Notes: generated by a model not told the origin, from the sequence alone. A stretch of 64,000 bases of DNA from Agrobacterium sp. AGB01 (GCF_014851585.1 NZ_JACVAB010000005.1:248001-312000), one strand, 5' to 3'. Counted from the first letter of the stretch, positions 1 to 8,659 are shown. Made by a program: numbers and translations.

Positions 1-211
1 GTCGGGGGCGATCATCCGCAAGGCGGCGCATATCCATGATGAACAGGGCGGACTGGCGGCGACCAACCACCACTGGTCCATGATCGATGCGCTGGAAAGA
101 CGCGATGTTGAAGGGGCGACGCAATCGCTCACCAACGACATCAGCCGATCTTTCGATCTGATCCGAGGGCGACTGGAAGACGAGGTAGGGAAAGGGCACA
201 ACCATGGCTGA
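1..211 (+). CDS. GntR-family regulator, C-terminal end (partial)
   Basis: An open frame enters from the left edge and stops at 209-211; about 69 codons are visible. The peptide contains HxxMIDALERRDVEGA-type spacing followed by a helical tail, which is how the FCD ligand-binding domain of FadR-subfamily GntR repressors ends. No DNA-binding domain is in the window, so the call rests on this C-terminal pattern. The stop overlaps the start of the next gene (ATG at 204) by 8 bases, so the two are probably translated from one message. That would place a regulator at the head of an operon with the TIGR04076 protein, the aldo/keto reductase and the binding protein. The ligand is unknown. Confidence 0.6.
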   Translation, partial: SGAIIRKAAHIHDEQGGLAATNHHWSMIDALERRDVEGATQSLTNDISRSFDLIRGRLEDEVGKGHNHG

Positions 212-554
212 TCCGTTGGATGACGGTTTCGACCTTTTCGACCTGCGCATCGATGTGGTCTTTCCCGAAGGCGGGGCCGTCTATTGTGGAGCAAAGCCCG
301 GTGATCACTTCGAACTGCGTGGCGAAATGCTGCACTTACCGCCCGGACAGGGCATCTCCATTTACTCGCTGGCATCCGTTTTGCCCTTGCTGGCCGCAAA
401 GCAGCGTGCGACCCATCGCAACGACTGGATGACGACGGATACCGATATCGCTTGCCCCGATCCGAATTGTTCCACCCGGCTAAGGATCATCCGTACGGGT
501 CTCCGCCGTTTCAGCCACGCCGCGACGACAGCGGTTCCCTTGATAGCAGAATAG
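204..554 (+). CDS. TIGR04076-family protein
   Basis: A 116-residue protein of unknown function. Its layout matches the small TIGR04076 family: an N-terminal beta segment, a glycine-rich turn (GDHFEL, about 35-40), a hydrophobic middle (SLASVLPLLAA) and a CPDPNCSTRLRI segment near the end, where the family has a conserved C-P-D-P. It has no signal peptide. It overlaps the upstream regulator and lies 10 bases before an aldo/keto reductase, so it probably belongs to the same catabolic transcription unit. The family has no established activity, and none is claimed here. Confidence 0.7.
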   Translation: MADPLDDGFDLFDLRIDVVFPEGGAVYCGAKPGDHFELRGEMLHLPPGQGISIYSLASVLPLLAAKQRATHRNDWMTTDTDIACPDPNCSTRLRIIRTGLRRFSHAATTAVPLIAE

Positions 555-564
555 GCCAGTAGAC

Positions 565-1611
565 ATGCAACGCATCACCATCGCCCCCGGTTATGAAATA
601 TCGCGCGTCATCCGTGGCGGCTGGCAGCTGGCGGGCGGGCATGGCGCGATTGATAGCGAAAGTGCGATCGATGACATGATCGCTTTTGCCGATGCAGGCA
701 TCACCACATTTGATTGCGCTGACATCTATACTGGCGTTGAAGAGCTGATTGGCCGCTTCCGTCTGGCCTATGGTAACCAGCGCGGCACCGAAGCTCTGTC
801 GCGCATCCGGGTGCACACAAAGTTCGTTCCTGATTTGGCCGTTTTGCCAGTCATCACAAAGGCATATGTCGAGGGCGTCATAGATACCTCGCGCGAGCGC
901 CTCAATCTTGATTGCCTTGATCTCGTCCAGTTCCACTGGTGGGCGTACGATATTCCAGGCTGGCAGGAGACAGCTGGCTGGCTAAAGGAACTGCAGCAGG
1001 CCGGCAAGATCGGCAAGGTCAGTGCTACCAATTTCGATACCGATCATATCGAGGCGATCGTTGCATCTGGGGTGTCGTTCACTTCACTTCAGCTGCAATA
1101 TTCGTTACTCGACCTTCGCCCGGAAAAGCGAATGGTAGAGCTCGCTGCCGATAAGGATTTTTCGCTGTTCTGCTACGGCACGGTGGCCGGCGGCTTTCTC
1201 GGTGATCGTTGGCTGGGCCAGCCGGAGCCCGAACATCCGCTCGAAAACCGTTCGCTCACCAAATACAAGCTGATTATCGACGATTTCGGCGGCTGGGAGC
1301 TGTTCCAGGCCCTGCTGTCGACACTCCGCAAGATCGCTGATCGGCATGATGTGGATATCGCGACCATCGCCAGTGCAGCCATGCTGACCAAGCCCGGCGT
1401 GGCCGCTGTGATTGTTGGTGCGCGCAACCGCGACCACCTGCCGTCCAATCTCGCCATCGCAAATGTCAAACTTACCGACACCGACCTAGCAGAGATCGAG
1501 TTGATCCTGCGTCAAGCCAAAGAGCTCGAGGGTGACGTCTATACGCTGGAGCGGGACCGGGAGGGCCGTCACGGCAGCATCATGAAATACAATCTCAATA
1601 AAGGGGAATAA
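565..1611 (+). CDS. Aldo/keto reductase
   Basis: A 348-residue cytosolic NAD(P)H-dependent oxidoreductase of the aldo/keto reductase superfamily, a TIM barrel. The expected tetrad is visible: Asp50 and Tyr55 in the TFDCADIY segment, Lys86 in VHTKF and His124 in VQFHWW. A C-terminal cofactor-binding segment contains VIVGARNRDHL. Length and motif order are normal for the family. The nearest subgroup is probably the sugar or aldose dehydrogenases, but the substrate cannot be read from the sequence. It lies 10 bases after the TIGR04076 gene and 2 bases before the binding-protein gene, so it is co-transcribed with both. This suggests oxidation or reduction of the compound that the binding protein captures. 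Confidence 0.88.
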   Translation: MQRITIAPGYEISRVIRGGWQLAGGHGAIDSESAIDDMIAFADAGITTFDCADIYTGVEELIGRFRLAYGNQRGTEALSRIRVHTKFVPDLAVLPVITKAYVEGVIDTSRERLNLDCLDLVQFHWWAYDIPGWQETAGWLKELQQAGKIGKVSATNFDTDHIEAIVASGVSFTSLQLQYSLLDLRPEKRMVELAADKDFSLFCYGTVAGGFLGDRWLGQPEPEHPLENRSLTKYKLIIDDFGGWELFQALLSTLRKIADRHDVDIATIASAAMLTKPGVAAVIVGARNRDHLPSNLAIANVKLTDTDLAEIELILRQAKELEGDVYTLERDREGRHGSIMKYNLNKGE

Positions 1612-1613
1612 AA

Positions 1614-2873
1614 ATGGGAACGAAATTTCTGCTTTCAGCCATTGTTGCAGCACTGGCGGCGTCCACGGCACCAGCGTTCGCAGCCGATTGCGATATCACT
1701 GTTGGCCTCGTCATGGAGTTGACAGGGCCTGCCGGCGAATACGGTCAGGCGGGGGCAAAATCTGTCGAGATGGCTTTTCGTGACTTCAACGATGCCGGTG
1801 GTGTCGATGGCTGCAAGGTGGTCGCCGATACGCGAGACAGCCAGAGCCAGGGCAACGTCGCCGTTGATCAGGCAACGCAGCTTGTCAACATTAAGAAGGT
1901 GCCGGTTATCATCGGGGGTATCATCTCGTCGGTGTCGATCCCGATTTTGACCTCGGTCACAGCTCCGGCCCAGGTCGTGCAGGTTTCGCCTGCTTCGTCC
2001 TCACCGACGCTCACCGAGCTTGGCCGACAAGGCAAGACCAATGGTGTGTTTTTCCGCACAATCACCTCTGACGCCCTGCAGGGCACTGCGGCTGCCAAGT
2101 ATGCGATGGATCAAGGCCTGAAGAAGATCGCCATTATCAACGTCAACAACGATTTCGGCGTTAACATGGTGAAGGAGTTTACCACTGCCTATACGAAACT
2201 AGGCGGGACCATCACCTCGACGACGCCTTACAACGAAAAGCAGTCGAGCTATGCTTCTGAAGCCAGTGCTGCGATGGCGGGCGAGCCTGATGCGCTTTAT
2301 CTTGTCAGCACGCCGGTGGACGGCGCAACGATTGCACGCGCCTGGATTTCCGGCGGCGGCAAGCAGACCTTTCTCTTAAACGATGGCATGAACTCCAAGG
2401 ACTTCGTTGAAAGCGTGGGCGCGCAATATCTCGAAAATGCCTACGGCACGTCTTCTGGCACAAGCCCTACGGCATCGACGGAGTATTTCAACAGCAATTA
2501 CGAAGCCTTCTCTGGCGGTATATCCCCATCTGCTCCGGCAGCTGATCGTTCCTATGATGCCGGGGCGATCGTGGCGCTGGCTATTGCCAAGGCAGGCAAG
2601 TCGGATGCCGCTGCCATCAAGGCTGCGGTGCCGGAGGTTGTGGCCGATGGAGGGACACCGATTCATGCCGGCAAGGAAGAATTTGCCAAGGCGCTGCAGC
2701 TTATAAAAGACGGCAAGCCGATAAAGTATGAGGGCGTTATCGGTCCTGTCAGCTTTGACCAGTATGGCGATATCACAGGCCCGTTCCGCCTTTGGAAAAT
2801 TACTAATGGTGAAGTGACGACAGTCGGAGAGTTGAGCGCAGAAGAGGTCACAAAGATCAAAGCGTCGAATTGA
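1614..2873 (+). CDS. ABC transporter substrate-binding protein, Leu/Ile/Val type
   Basis: A 419-residue periplasmic binding protein. An N-terminal signal peptide (about residues 1-23, ending ...APAFA) precedes the two-lobed type I fold of the LivJ/AmiC family, recognised by the ITVGLVMELTGPAGEYG opening and the ...VPVIIGGIISSVSIPI... segment. The protein would deliver an amino acid or other small organic ligand to a membrane permease. The start is 2 bases after the aldo/keto reductase stop. No LivHM permease or LivFG ATPase follows, so the transporter is either encoded elsewhere or this protein has a sensing role. Ligand unknown. Confidence 0.88.
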   Translation: MGTKFLLSAIVAALAASTAPAFAADCDITVGLVMELTGPAGEYGQAGAKSVEMAFRDFNDAGGVDGCKVVADTRDSQSQGNVAVDQATQLVNIKKVPVIIGGIISSVSIPILTSVTAPAQVVQVSPASSSPTLTELGRQGKTNGVFFRTITSDALQGTAAAKYAMDQGLKKIAIINVNNDFGVNMVKEFTTAYTKLGGTITSTTPYNEKQSSYASEASAAMAGEPDALYLVSTPVDGATIARAWISGGGKQTFLLNDGMNSKDFVESVGAQYLENAYGTSSGTSPTASTEYFNSNYEAFSGGISPSAPAADRSYDAGAIVALAIAKAGKSDAAAIKAAVPEVVADGGTPIHAGKEEFAKALQLIKDGKPIKYEGVIGPVSFDQYGDITGPFRLWKITNGEVTTVGELSAEEVTKIKASN

Positions 2874-3314
2874 TCACTTGGGCGGGCTTGGCAGAACTGT
2901 TTCAAGCCCGCACTCAGGCCACCTTTCGACTGGCACCAGCGCCTCGTCTGCACGACGTCTCTCGAGAGCCTGCCAACTTGAAGCTCAAAGTCTGCGCGAC
3001 ACGCGACAGAACTGCAGTTTGATCAAGGGCACTCGCGCTCGGGTCGGCGCATTCGCACAAGACGACGGTGTGCTTTACAAGTAAATATGCCACCCCAGTC
3101 GGGCGTCTGGCATTCGCGGCTGCGCGCAGAGATTGCTTTAGCGGGGGTATCCGTAGCGAATCTGCGCTGAAGGGACCAGTGACCCCTGGCTGAGTTTCAA
3201 GCGTTCCGCCTTGTGGCGAAGAAAAGTGAACGCCGTGACAAACCGCGTTTGTAATCGGGAACAATTTTTCCGCAAAGGCATTTGCGCCTGCAAGATAATC
3301 GGGCCGTCGATACC
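2874..3314. other. Intergenic region with hairpin
   Basis: No convincing gene in about 440 bases. Shortly after the binding-protein stop there is an inverted repeat, GCGGGCTTG at 2882-2890 and CAAGCCCGC at 2903-2911, with a 12-base loop and no following T run. It could end transcription or stabilise the 3' end of the upstream operon. The rest carries only short overlapping frames without ribosome-binding sites. The promoter of the BA14K-like gene presumably lies near its right end; I see no clear sigma-70 or EcfG match. Confidence 0.5.
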
Positions 3315-3959
3315 ATGCGTGAACTTCTCACAAGCTTGCTTCTTGTCTCCTGCCTTCTTCCAATGACTGCTGGCGCTATGAAGGTGTCATCTCACATGAT
3401 GCAGTTTTCGAAACCGCATGCTTTTACAAATCTTGACGATGAACCGCTTTGGACATCGCAGGTAAGGCGTGTCGATCTCAGCGACCAATCATATGAGCGA
3501 CTTCCAGCTCGCCTTTCTTCTTTTGCTATGGCCGCCGACGCCAAACCTGCTAGCAGCGCGAAAGCTGTCAATCGCTTTTCCATACCTCAAGAATTGGCAA
3601 ACGAAGGCGAATTATCAAGTGCGTCGCCGGTCAAAGCGCAGAGTATAGATACCGGCGTATGGTGCAGTTCGCGCTACCGCTCTTACGATCCTGGGAGCAA
3701 TACCTACCAGCCATACGGCGGAGGACCTCGCCGCACCTGCGTGCCTCCGACCGGAATGCAGGCACCCGAGCACATAGCGGGTGTTCGAGATGCAATAGGC
3801 CTGGACGGAAATGCCCGGTGGTGTATGGATCGATATAGTTCCTATCGGGTAGAGGACAACACGTACCAGCCTTTCACAGGAACTCGAAAACAGTGTCTTG
3901 GGCCCGGGTCACAGTCCGCCAGCAACGCCGTAGGCAATTCTTCCGTTGCACAGTTCTGA
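3315..3959 (+). CDS. BA14K-like exported protein with two BA14K motifs
   Basis: A 214-residue exported protein. I place the start at ATG 3315 rather than the upstream TTG at 3282, because the peptide from 3315 begins with a clean signal sequence (MRELLTSLLLVSCLLP...AGA). The C-terminal half holds two copies of the pattern W-C-x2-RY-x-SY-x4-N-TYQP-x-G-x3-C, around residues 115-141 and 169-195. The pattern resembles the C-terminal motif of the BA14K immunoreactive proteins of Brucella and other Hyphomicrobiales. Ordinary BA14K proteins usually carry one such motif. Function is unknown beyond a likely periplasmic or cell-surface location and a possible carbohydrate-binding role inferred for the family. 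It stands alone. Confidence 0.7.
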   Translation: MRELLTSLLLVSCLLPMTAGAMKVSSHMMQFSKPHAFTNLDDEPLWTSQVRRVDLSDQSYERLPARLSSFAMAADAKPASSAKAVNRFSIPQELANEGELSSASPVKAQSIDTGVWCSSRYRSYDPGSNTYQPYGGGPRRTCVPPTGMQAPEHIAGVRDAIGLDGNARWCMDRYSSYRVEDNTYQPFTGTRKQCLGPGSQSASNAVGNSSVAQF

Positions 3960-4262
3960 CAGCCTCCCTATTCAACTAGGTTTTACGCAGGGACCAGTCG
4001 CTAGAGCGAAACGCTGATCGTAGGGTGGGCACCAGCCTCCTGTACAGGTGAAAAGCCTGCTTTCCACGGTGACATCGAACAGGTGTTTTTAGTGCCGCCA
4101 TTTCTGCGGCAGCTGGGAAAACGTTCCGCTGCCACCCATGCTCTACAGCGCCATCCAAAGGGGACGCGCTATTTCGACTGTAGCGTATTGCCTGCATATC
4201 GAAACAAACGATGCATGTGAGCAGCCGATCATCCAGTCTCTACGATAAGGAAGGACTGGCTC
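3960..4262. other. Intergenic region, nothing recognised
   Basis: About 300 bases between the BA14K-like gene and the ketopantoate-reductase-like gene. Frames on either strand are short and lack ribosome-binding sites. AAGGAAGGA about 7-15 bases before 4263 is the ribosome-binding site of the following gene. No other signal was recognised. Confidence 0.5.
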
Positions 4263-5321
4263 ATGAAATCTCTCGGATACAAAACCCGCATCTGCGTGGC
4301 TGGGGCTGGCGCTATTGGCATTACGCTCGCGGCCAGATTGATAATTGGTGGACATAACGTTGGACTGATCGCCAAACAAGAAAGCGTTGATTTCATTCGC
4401 GAGAATGGTTTGCGCCTTGACGACACTGAAGGGCATCATGAACTTGAGGTAGACATAGGGGTCTCGGCAGATTTTCACAGAACCGACCTTCTTTTCCTTT
4501 GCTCGAAGTCGCATGATCTACCTGCTCTTGCACAGTCAATTGCTCATCTGATTGGGCCTGATACGACGGTGGTTCCCGTCATCAATGGGATACCCTGGTG
4601 GTATTTCGATGGAATTGATGGCGCGCGCGAAGGAAAGACCATATTTTCTGTCGATCCGCAAAACGTCCTAAAGAAGATAATTCCGTCTCATCAAGTTATT
4701 GGCACCACCACGGTCATGACGGCTCAGCGTATTGATCGGGGCTCGGCGGTCACATTCAATCCACTCCAGATGACGATAGGTGAGCTGAACAATCGGAGGA
4801 GTTGGCGGCTGGAAGCTATCGCCGAGATCCTGCGGCAATCTGGAATTACAACGAATATCGCGTCGCGAATACGAGATTCTGTGTGGACCAAAGTGACGAG
4901 GAATCTGATTTCCAACCCACTTACCGCTATAACTGGTGCCACGTTAAGAGAAAATTTTGGAGATCCCTATCTTTCAGACATCAGCCGTAAAATGCTCTAT
5001 GAGGTTCTCCCTGTTGTCAGCGCGTACGAAGCTAAACTCGAGGTCGAACCGGAAGCCATACTTGAGATGGGGAAAAGCATGGGCGATGTAAAAACGTCGA
5101 TGTTGCAGGACTACGAACGGGGTCAACGTCTCGAATTATCAAGCATTTGCGACGCTGTTCTTGAGCTGGCGGCCCTAGAGAGAATTTCGATGCCCGTTGT
5201 TCAGACGATTTCCAACGTTGCGCGTTTTCGCAACGTTCAGAACGGTAAAGTCACTGCTGCACCTCCTGTCGCAGCCCTGAATGGCGGGTCTGGGCAACTG
5301 GAACTCTCGCAGAATCCATAA
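4263..5321 (+). CDS. Ketopantoate reductase-family oxidoreductase (ApbA/PanE)
   Basis: A 352-residue cytosolic NADP-dependent reductase-like protein. The Rossmann motif GAGAIGITLAARL starts at about residue 14. The middle of the protein has the ketopantoate reductase signature region (VINGIPWW, and TKVTRNLISNPLTAITG, where Lys and Asn of the family act in catalysis). The C-terminal domain carries a SMLQDYERGQRLE segment typical of the family (S-x-x-Q-D-x-x-x-G-x-x-x-E). The true PanE converts 2-dehydropantoate to pantoate for coenzyme A synthesis. Stand-alone paralogues are common in rhizobia and may act on other 2-oxo acids, so the symbol is left blank. A good ribosome-binding site precedes the ATG. 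No operon partner. Confidence 0.85.
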   Translation: MKSLGYKTRICVAGAGAIGITLAARLIIGGHNVGLIAKQESVDFIRENGLRLDDTEGHHELEVDIGVSADFHRTDLLFLCSKSHDLPALAQSIAHLIGPDTTVVPVINGIPWWYFDGIDGAREGKTIFSVDPQNVLKKIIPSHQVIGTTTVMTAQRIDRGSAVTFNPLQMTIGELNNRRSWRLEAIAEILRQSGITTNIASRIRDSVWTKVTRNLISNPLTAITGATLRENFGDPYLSDISRKMLYEVLPVVSAYEAKLEVEPEAILEMGKSMGDVKTSMLQDYERGQRLELSSICDAVLELAALERISMPVVQTISNVARFRNVQNGKVTAAPPVAALNGGSGQLELSQNP

Positions 5322-5543
5322 GGATCCTCTACAGCTGCCACGCTCCTTTTATCGGCGTATGTGGCTGTTTGTCAGCAGAAGGCAATCGGGCAGGTTGAGA
5401 GCGCCCCTGAATTGCGCGGAACCATAGATATTTTTTTATTCTCTAAAGAACAATGTGCCATTTCGTTTAAACCGTCAGGCAAAACAAGGCACTATCTAAA
5501 ATGAGACGCAAAAAATAACCCCCTTTTTTATTCTGCTTGAAGT

Positions 5544-5578
5544 AAAAAAGGCGAGGCCGGTTGTGACCGTGCCTCGCC
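5544..5578 (-). terminator. Rho-independent terminator of glnII
   Basis: On the minus strand an 8-bp GC stem (GGCGAGGC with GCCTCGCC, 5550-5557 and 5571-5578) is extended inside by CGGT/ACCG and followed by six T residues (5544-5549 read in reverse). It begins 8 bases after the glnII stop, so it is the terminator of that gene. Confidence 0.85.
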
Positions 5579-5585
5579 AATGTTT

Positions 5586-6623
5586 TCAAGCCACTGCGGA
5601 TTTCGTCCAACCCGGTACCGTGGCGATCGTCTTCAGAACGACAGATGCGATCTGGTAAGGGCAACCCTGCGAGTTCGGGCGGCGGTCTTCCAGGTAACCA
5701 CGGTAACCGTTGTTGACGAAGGAGTGTGGAACGCGGATCGACGCGCCACGATCAGCGATACCGTAGGAGAACTTGTTCCATGGGGCTGTTTCGTGCTTGC
5801 CGGTCAGACGCAGGTGGTTGTCTGGGCCGTATACGTCGATGTGCTCCTGCCAGTTCTTGGAGAACGCGGCCATGAGGGCTTCGAAATATTCCTTGCCGCC
5901 AACTTCGCGCATGAACTTGGTGGAGAAGTTGCAGTGCATGCCCGAACCGTTCCAGTCGGTGTCGCCGAGCGGCTTGCAATGGAATTCAACGTCGATGCCG
6001 TACTTTTCGCAAAGACGAAGAAGCAGGTAACGAGCGATCCAGATCTGGTCAGCGGCCTTCTTGGAGCCCTTGCCGAATACCTGGAATTCCCACTGACCCT
6101 TGGCCACTTCGGCGTTGATGCCTTCGTGGTTGATGCCTGCTTCGAGGCAGAGGTCGAGGTGCTCTTCAACGATTTCGCGGGCGATGGAGCCGACATTCTT
6201 GTAGCCAACGCCTGTGTAGTATGGGCCCTGCGGAGCTGGGTAACCCTGCTCAGGGAAGCCAAGCGGACGGCCGTCTTCGTAGAAGAAGTATTCCTGCTCG
6301 AAGCCGAACCATGCATCTTCGTCGTCGAGGATGGTCGCGCGGCTGTTGGATGCGTGTGGCGTAACGCCATCTGGCATCATGACTTCGCACATGACGAGCG
6401 CGCCGTTGGTACGGGCTGGATCAGGATAAATGGCAACTGGCTTCAGAACGCAATCCGAGCTGTGGCCTTCGGCCTGCTGGGTGGAGGAGCCGTCAAAGCC
6501 CCAAAGCGGAAGCTGCTCGAGTGTCGGGAATTCGTCGAATTCCTTGACCTGCGTTTTGCCACGCAGGTTTGCTACCGGCTTGTAACCATCGAGCCAGATG
6601 TACTCGAGTTTAAACTTAGTCAT
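5586..6623 (-). CDS. glnII: Glutamine synthetase type II
   Basis: A 345-residue cytosolic glutamine synthetase of the eukaryote-like type II, which makes glutamine from glutamate, ammonia and ATP. The protein opens with KLEYIWLDGY and has the family landmarks WGFDGSSTQQA (about 42-52), FGFEQEYFF with metal-binding glutamates, NGSGMHCNFS for nucleotide and glutamate binding, and DRGASIRVPHS for ammonium and glutamate. The length is normal for GlnII, and much shorter than the roughly 470-residue GlnA. AGGAGG lies 7 bases before the ATG. A sigma-54-type promoter upstream and a strong terminator downstream make it a single-gene unit. In Rhizobium and Bradyrhizobium glnII is controlled by NtrC under nitrogen limitation; that is expected here too. 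Confidence 0.97.
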   Translation of the reverse strand: MTKFKLEYIWLDGYKPVANLRGKTQVKEFDEFPTLEQLPLWGFDGSSTQQAEGHSSDCVLKPVAIYPDPARTNGALVMCEVMMPDGVTPHASNSRATILDDEDAWFGFEQEYFFYEDGRPLGFPEQGYPAPQGPYYTGVGYKNVGSIAREIVEEHLDLCLEAGINHEGINAEVAKGQWEFQVFGKGSKKAADQIWIARYLLLRLCEKYGIDVEFHCKPLGDTDWNGSGMHCNFSTKFMREVGGKEYFEALMAAFSKNWQEHIDVYGPDNHLRLTGKHETAPWNKFSYGIADRGASIRVPHSFVNNGYRGYLEDRRPNSQGCPYQIASVVLKTIATVPGWTKSAVA

Positions 6624-6670
6624 TGCGTACCTCCTTTGTTGAGGAGTGCTTTGTGATGGTTATTTGCTTC

Positions 6671-6688
6671 AGGCAGATTTCTTGCCGA
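6671..6688 (-). promoter_or_regulatory. Putative sigma-54 promoter of glnII
   Basis: Read on the minus strand, CGGCAAGAAATCTGCC gives the invariant GG and GC pairs with exactly 10 bases between them (GG complement at 6685-6686, GC at 6673-6674). The -24 element is CGGCA instead of TGGCA and the -12 element is CTGCC instead of TTGCA, so the match is good but not perfect. It lies about 50 bases upstream of the glnII ATG, a usual distance. It fits the known NtrC/sigma-54 control of rhizobial glnII. Confidence 0.5.
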
Positions 6689-7154
6689 GCAATCAAGGTT
6701 TCAGACGTAATTTTCTTGGCAAGAACGCTCGCCCTTGAGGCTCCATGACGAGCGTCGTTCGTCCTGCTCCGCGACATGGCGATGAAATCATTTGGTATGC
6801 AGGCGCATCGCGCGGGCATTAAATCCAGGTGGGGCACAACGCAGAATGCAAGGCCGCGTTTCATTTGAAGCCCGTGTCGGGCTTTTGTGAAATCGACCAT
6901 GTCTGAAGATTGGAGATGCTTCGACGTCGCCAACTTACGCGGCATAGAAGGCACGCGCTGAAGGCGTGCCGTTCCACCAACCATGTATGCGCGCCGACAG
7001 CAAGCTATGCCAACCGTTCCCTTATAGCGAATTGAACGCCGGTTTCGTCAGCCAGTGTGTTGTTCAGTACGGCACGCGCTTGTTCCGCTTTCGATCATCG
7101 TGGAGGCAACTTTTAGTGGCGCGGATCATCAACTGAAACAGATTGGAACCTTTC
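6689..7154. other. Intergenic region between glnII and the phytase-like gene
   Basis: Divergent promoter region with no convincing gene; an open frame that runs through it on the minus strand has no ribosome-binding site and no recognisable content. A vir-box-like dodecamer with one mismatch, TTCAAATGAAAC on the minus strand (6858-6869), lies here well outside the core vir-like region. I treat it as a possible chance match and an indication of background. Confidence 0.4.
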
Positions 7155-8297
7155 ATGCATAAACGTTTAGTCCATTCCACATTTGTTGCCTTGCTGTTGG
7201 GCGCTTCAACATTGCACGCAGATGAAAACTTCCCCGTTAGTTCCACGCCTTGCCCGTTTGGAGAGTGCCAAGCATCGATCTCATTTACATATCTCGGTGA
7301 CTTCGTCATTCCCACCGGCAGCACGGAATATGGAATTGAGTTTGGGGGGATATCCGGCATTGACTTCGATGCGGCCAGTGGCCGTTACATTGCAATAAGT
7401 GATGATCGTTCCGAAAAAGGTCCGGCCCGTTTCTATGAGCTTGACATCGACGTCAGCCATGACGGCTTAAAAGGTGTCCGGGTAAACAAACATATTGCGT
7501 TTTTGAACACTGAAGGGGACGCCTTTTCCAAAGCGGAGGTGGATCCCGAGGCAATTCGGATCAGCCCGGATGGAATTTACTGGTCCAGCGAAGGAGGTGC
7601 CAATCCAATGAACCCTCCATCCGTTCAAGTTGCCTCAAGAAGTGGGAAATTTATCCGGCAGTTTTCGCTTCCTGCGCAGTTTTTTCCGACCGCCGACAAA
7701 GCCCATGGAGTGCGGGAAAATCTTTCGTTCGAAAATTTGGCAGTTGCCCCGTCAGGAGATGTATTTGTTGGGACTGAGGCTGCACTTTTTCAAGATGGTG
7801 ACGTGGCAAGCCTGACAAAGGGCAGCCTTGCGCGGATTATCAGATACGATGGCTCAACTGGCACACCCAAGGCCCAATACATCTATCCGGTATCGCCTAT
7901 TCCTCAGGCGTCGGACAGTGCAGACGGAGCAAACGACAACGGTGCCTCAGACATGATAGCGCTCAATGATCGTTATCTTCTGGTCGTCGAACGCAATTTC
8001 TCTCAGGGTTTTGGAAATAATATCAAGGTCTTCATGATTGATGTTGAAGGGGCGACTGATGTTTCAAACATCACGTCACTTGCTCAGACCGCTGAGCGAA
8101 TTGTACCCGTTCGCAAATCCCAGGTGCTTGACCTGCGCGCAATCGGTTTGACGCCCGATAATATTGAGGGCATCGCTGTTGGTAAGGCGAAGGATGGGAC
8201 TGATGTAATGATCTTGGCGGCTGACAACAATTTCTCTAAGCGCCAGAAAAGCCAGTTTTTTGCCTTCAAAATCGATCTGCCTAAGATGGGTGGGTAG
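7155..8297 (+). CDS. Exported phytase-like / esterase-like family protein
   Basis: A 380-residue secreted protein. I use ATG 7155, which gives a signal peptide (MHKRLVHSTFVALLLGASTLHA), in preference to the TTG at 7143. The mature part shows the beta-propeller phytase-like domain (Pfam Phytase-like) with FGGISGIDFDAASGRYIAISDDRS near the N-terminus, FENLAVAPSGDVFVGTEAAL in the middle and PDNIEGIAVG near the C-terminus. Family members are annotated 'esterase-like activity of phytase family protein'. They are thought to hydrolyse phosphate or other esters in the periplasm, but the substrate is unproven. It stands alone. The base composition is lower in GC than the genes to the left, by eye. Confidence 0.8.
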   Translation: MHKRLVHSTFVALLLGASTLHADENFPVSSTPCPFGECQASISFTYLGDFVIPTGSTEYGIEFGGISGIDFDAASGRYIAISDDRSEKGPARFYELDIDVSHDGLKGVRVNKHIAFLNTEGDAFSKAEVDPEAIRISPDGIYWSSEGGANPMNPPSVQVASRSGKFIRQFSLPAQFFPTADKAHGVRENLSFENLAVAPSGDVFVGTEAALFQDGDVASLTKGSLARIIRYDGSTGTPKAQYIYPVSPIPQASDSADGANDNGASDMIALNDRYLLVVERNFSQGFGNNIKVFMIDVEGATDVSNITSLAQTAERIVPVRKSQVLDLRAIGLTPDNIEGIAVGKAKDGTDVMILAADNNFSKRQKSQFFAFKIDLPKMGG

Positions 8298-8473
8298 GCG
8301 GATTCGCGCAAGCGTCGTAGCTGAGTTGATCATAACGGCCGATGCGAAGATCGTGGTTCGTGCATGAATAGATTATCCCGGATCGCAATATCCGGGATAA
8401 TCCCAGGTGAATTCCAATATCATGATATGCGATAGCTCAAAGTGGCGGCAAAGGGTGTTCGGTGTAGATAGGC

Positions 8474-8659
8474 CTAGTGTCCATCACGCCCACGACGCAC
8501 GATATATTCAATATCGCAACGGCCTACTCCAATGTCGCGAAGCATATGGTCATCCAGTTCTGCAAGATGGTTTGCCGCATTTCGCAACCTCCACCTGCGC
8601 TCGACGCCAGCAATGATTTGCCCGAGTGGCCAGAATAATTTCGAATTTTGAGTTCTCAT
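8474..8659 (-). CDS. DUF1127 small protein
   Basis: A 61-residue protein. The start at 8659 is chosen because GGGAGAG lies just upstream; an in-frame ATG further up lacks such a site. The peptide has the DUF1127 (YjiS-like) pattern: basic segment RRWRLRNAANHLAELDDHMLRDIGVGRCDIEYIV. These short basic proteins are abundant in alphaproteobacteria. Some have been shown to influence RNA turnover and phosphate or stress responses, but the role of this copy is unknown. A second, longer DUF1127 protein is encoded at 15440-15988. Confidence 0.8.
   Translation of the reverse strand: MRTQNSKLFWPLGQIIAGVERRWRLRNAANHLAELDDHMLRDIGVGRCDIEYIVRRGRDGH

Noticed and set aside
3258..3290. GGAAC upstream of the BA14K-like gene as an EcfG promoter
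   Set aside because: No GTT at 16 or 17 bases' distance.
5580..6656. Long plus-strand open frame of 358 codons opposite glnII
   Set aside because: It is an exact shadow of glnII on the other strand; its translation has no family features, whereas glnII is unmistakable.
6616..6984. 122-codon minus-strand frame running into the glnII start
   Set aside because: No ribosome-binding site, no recognisable content, and it overlaps the glnII promoter and leader.
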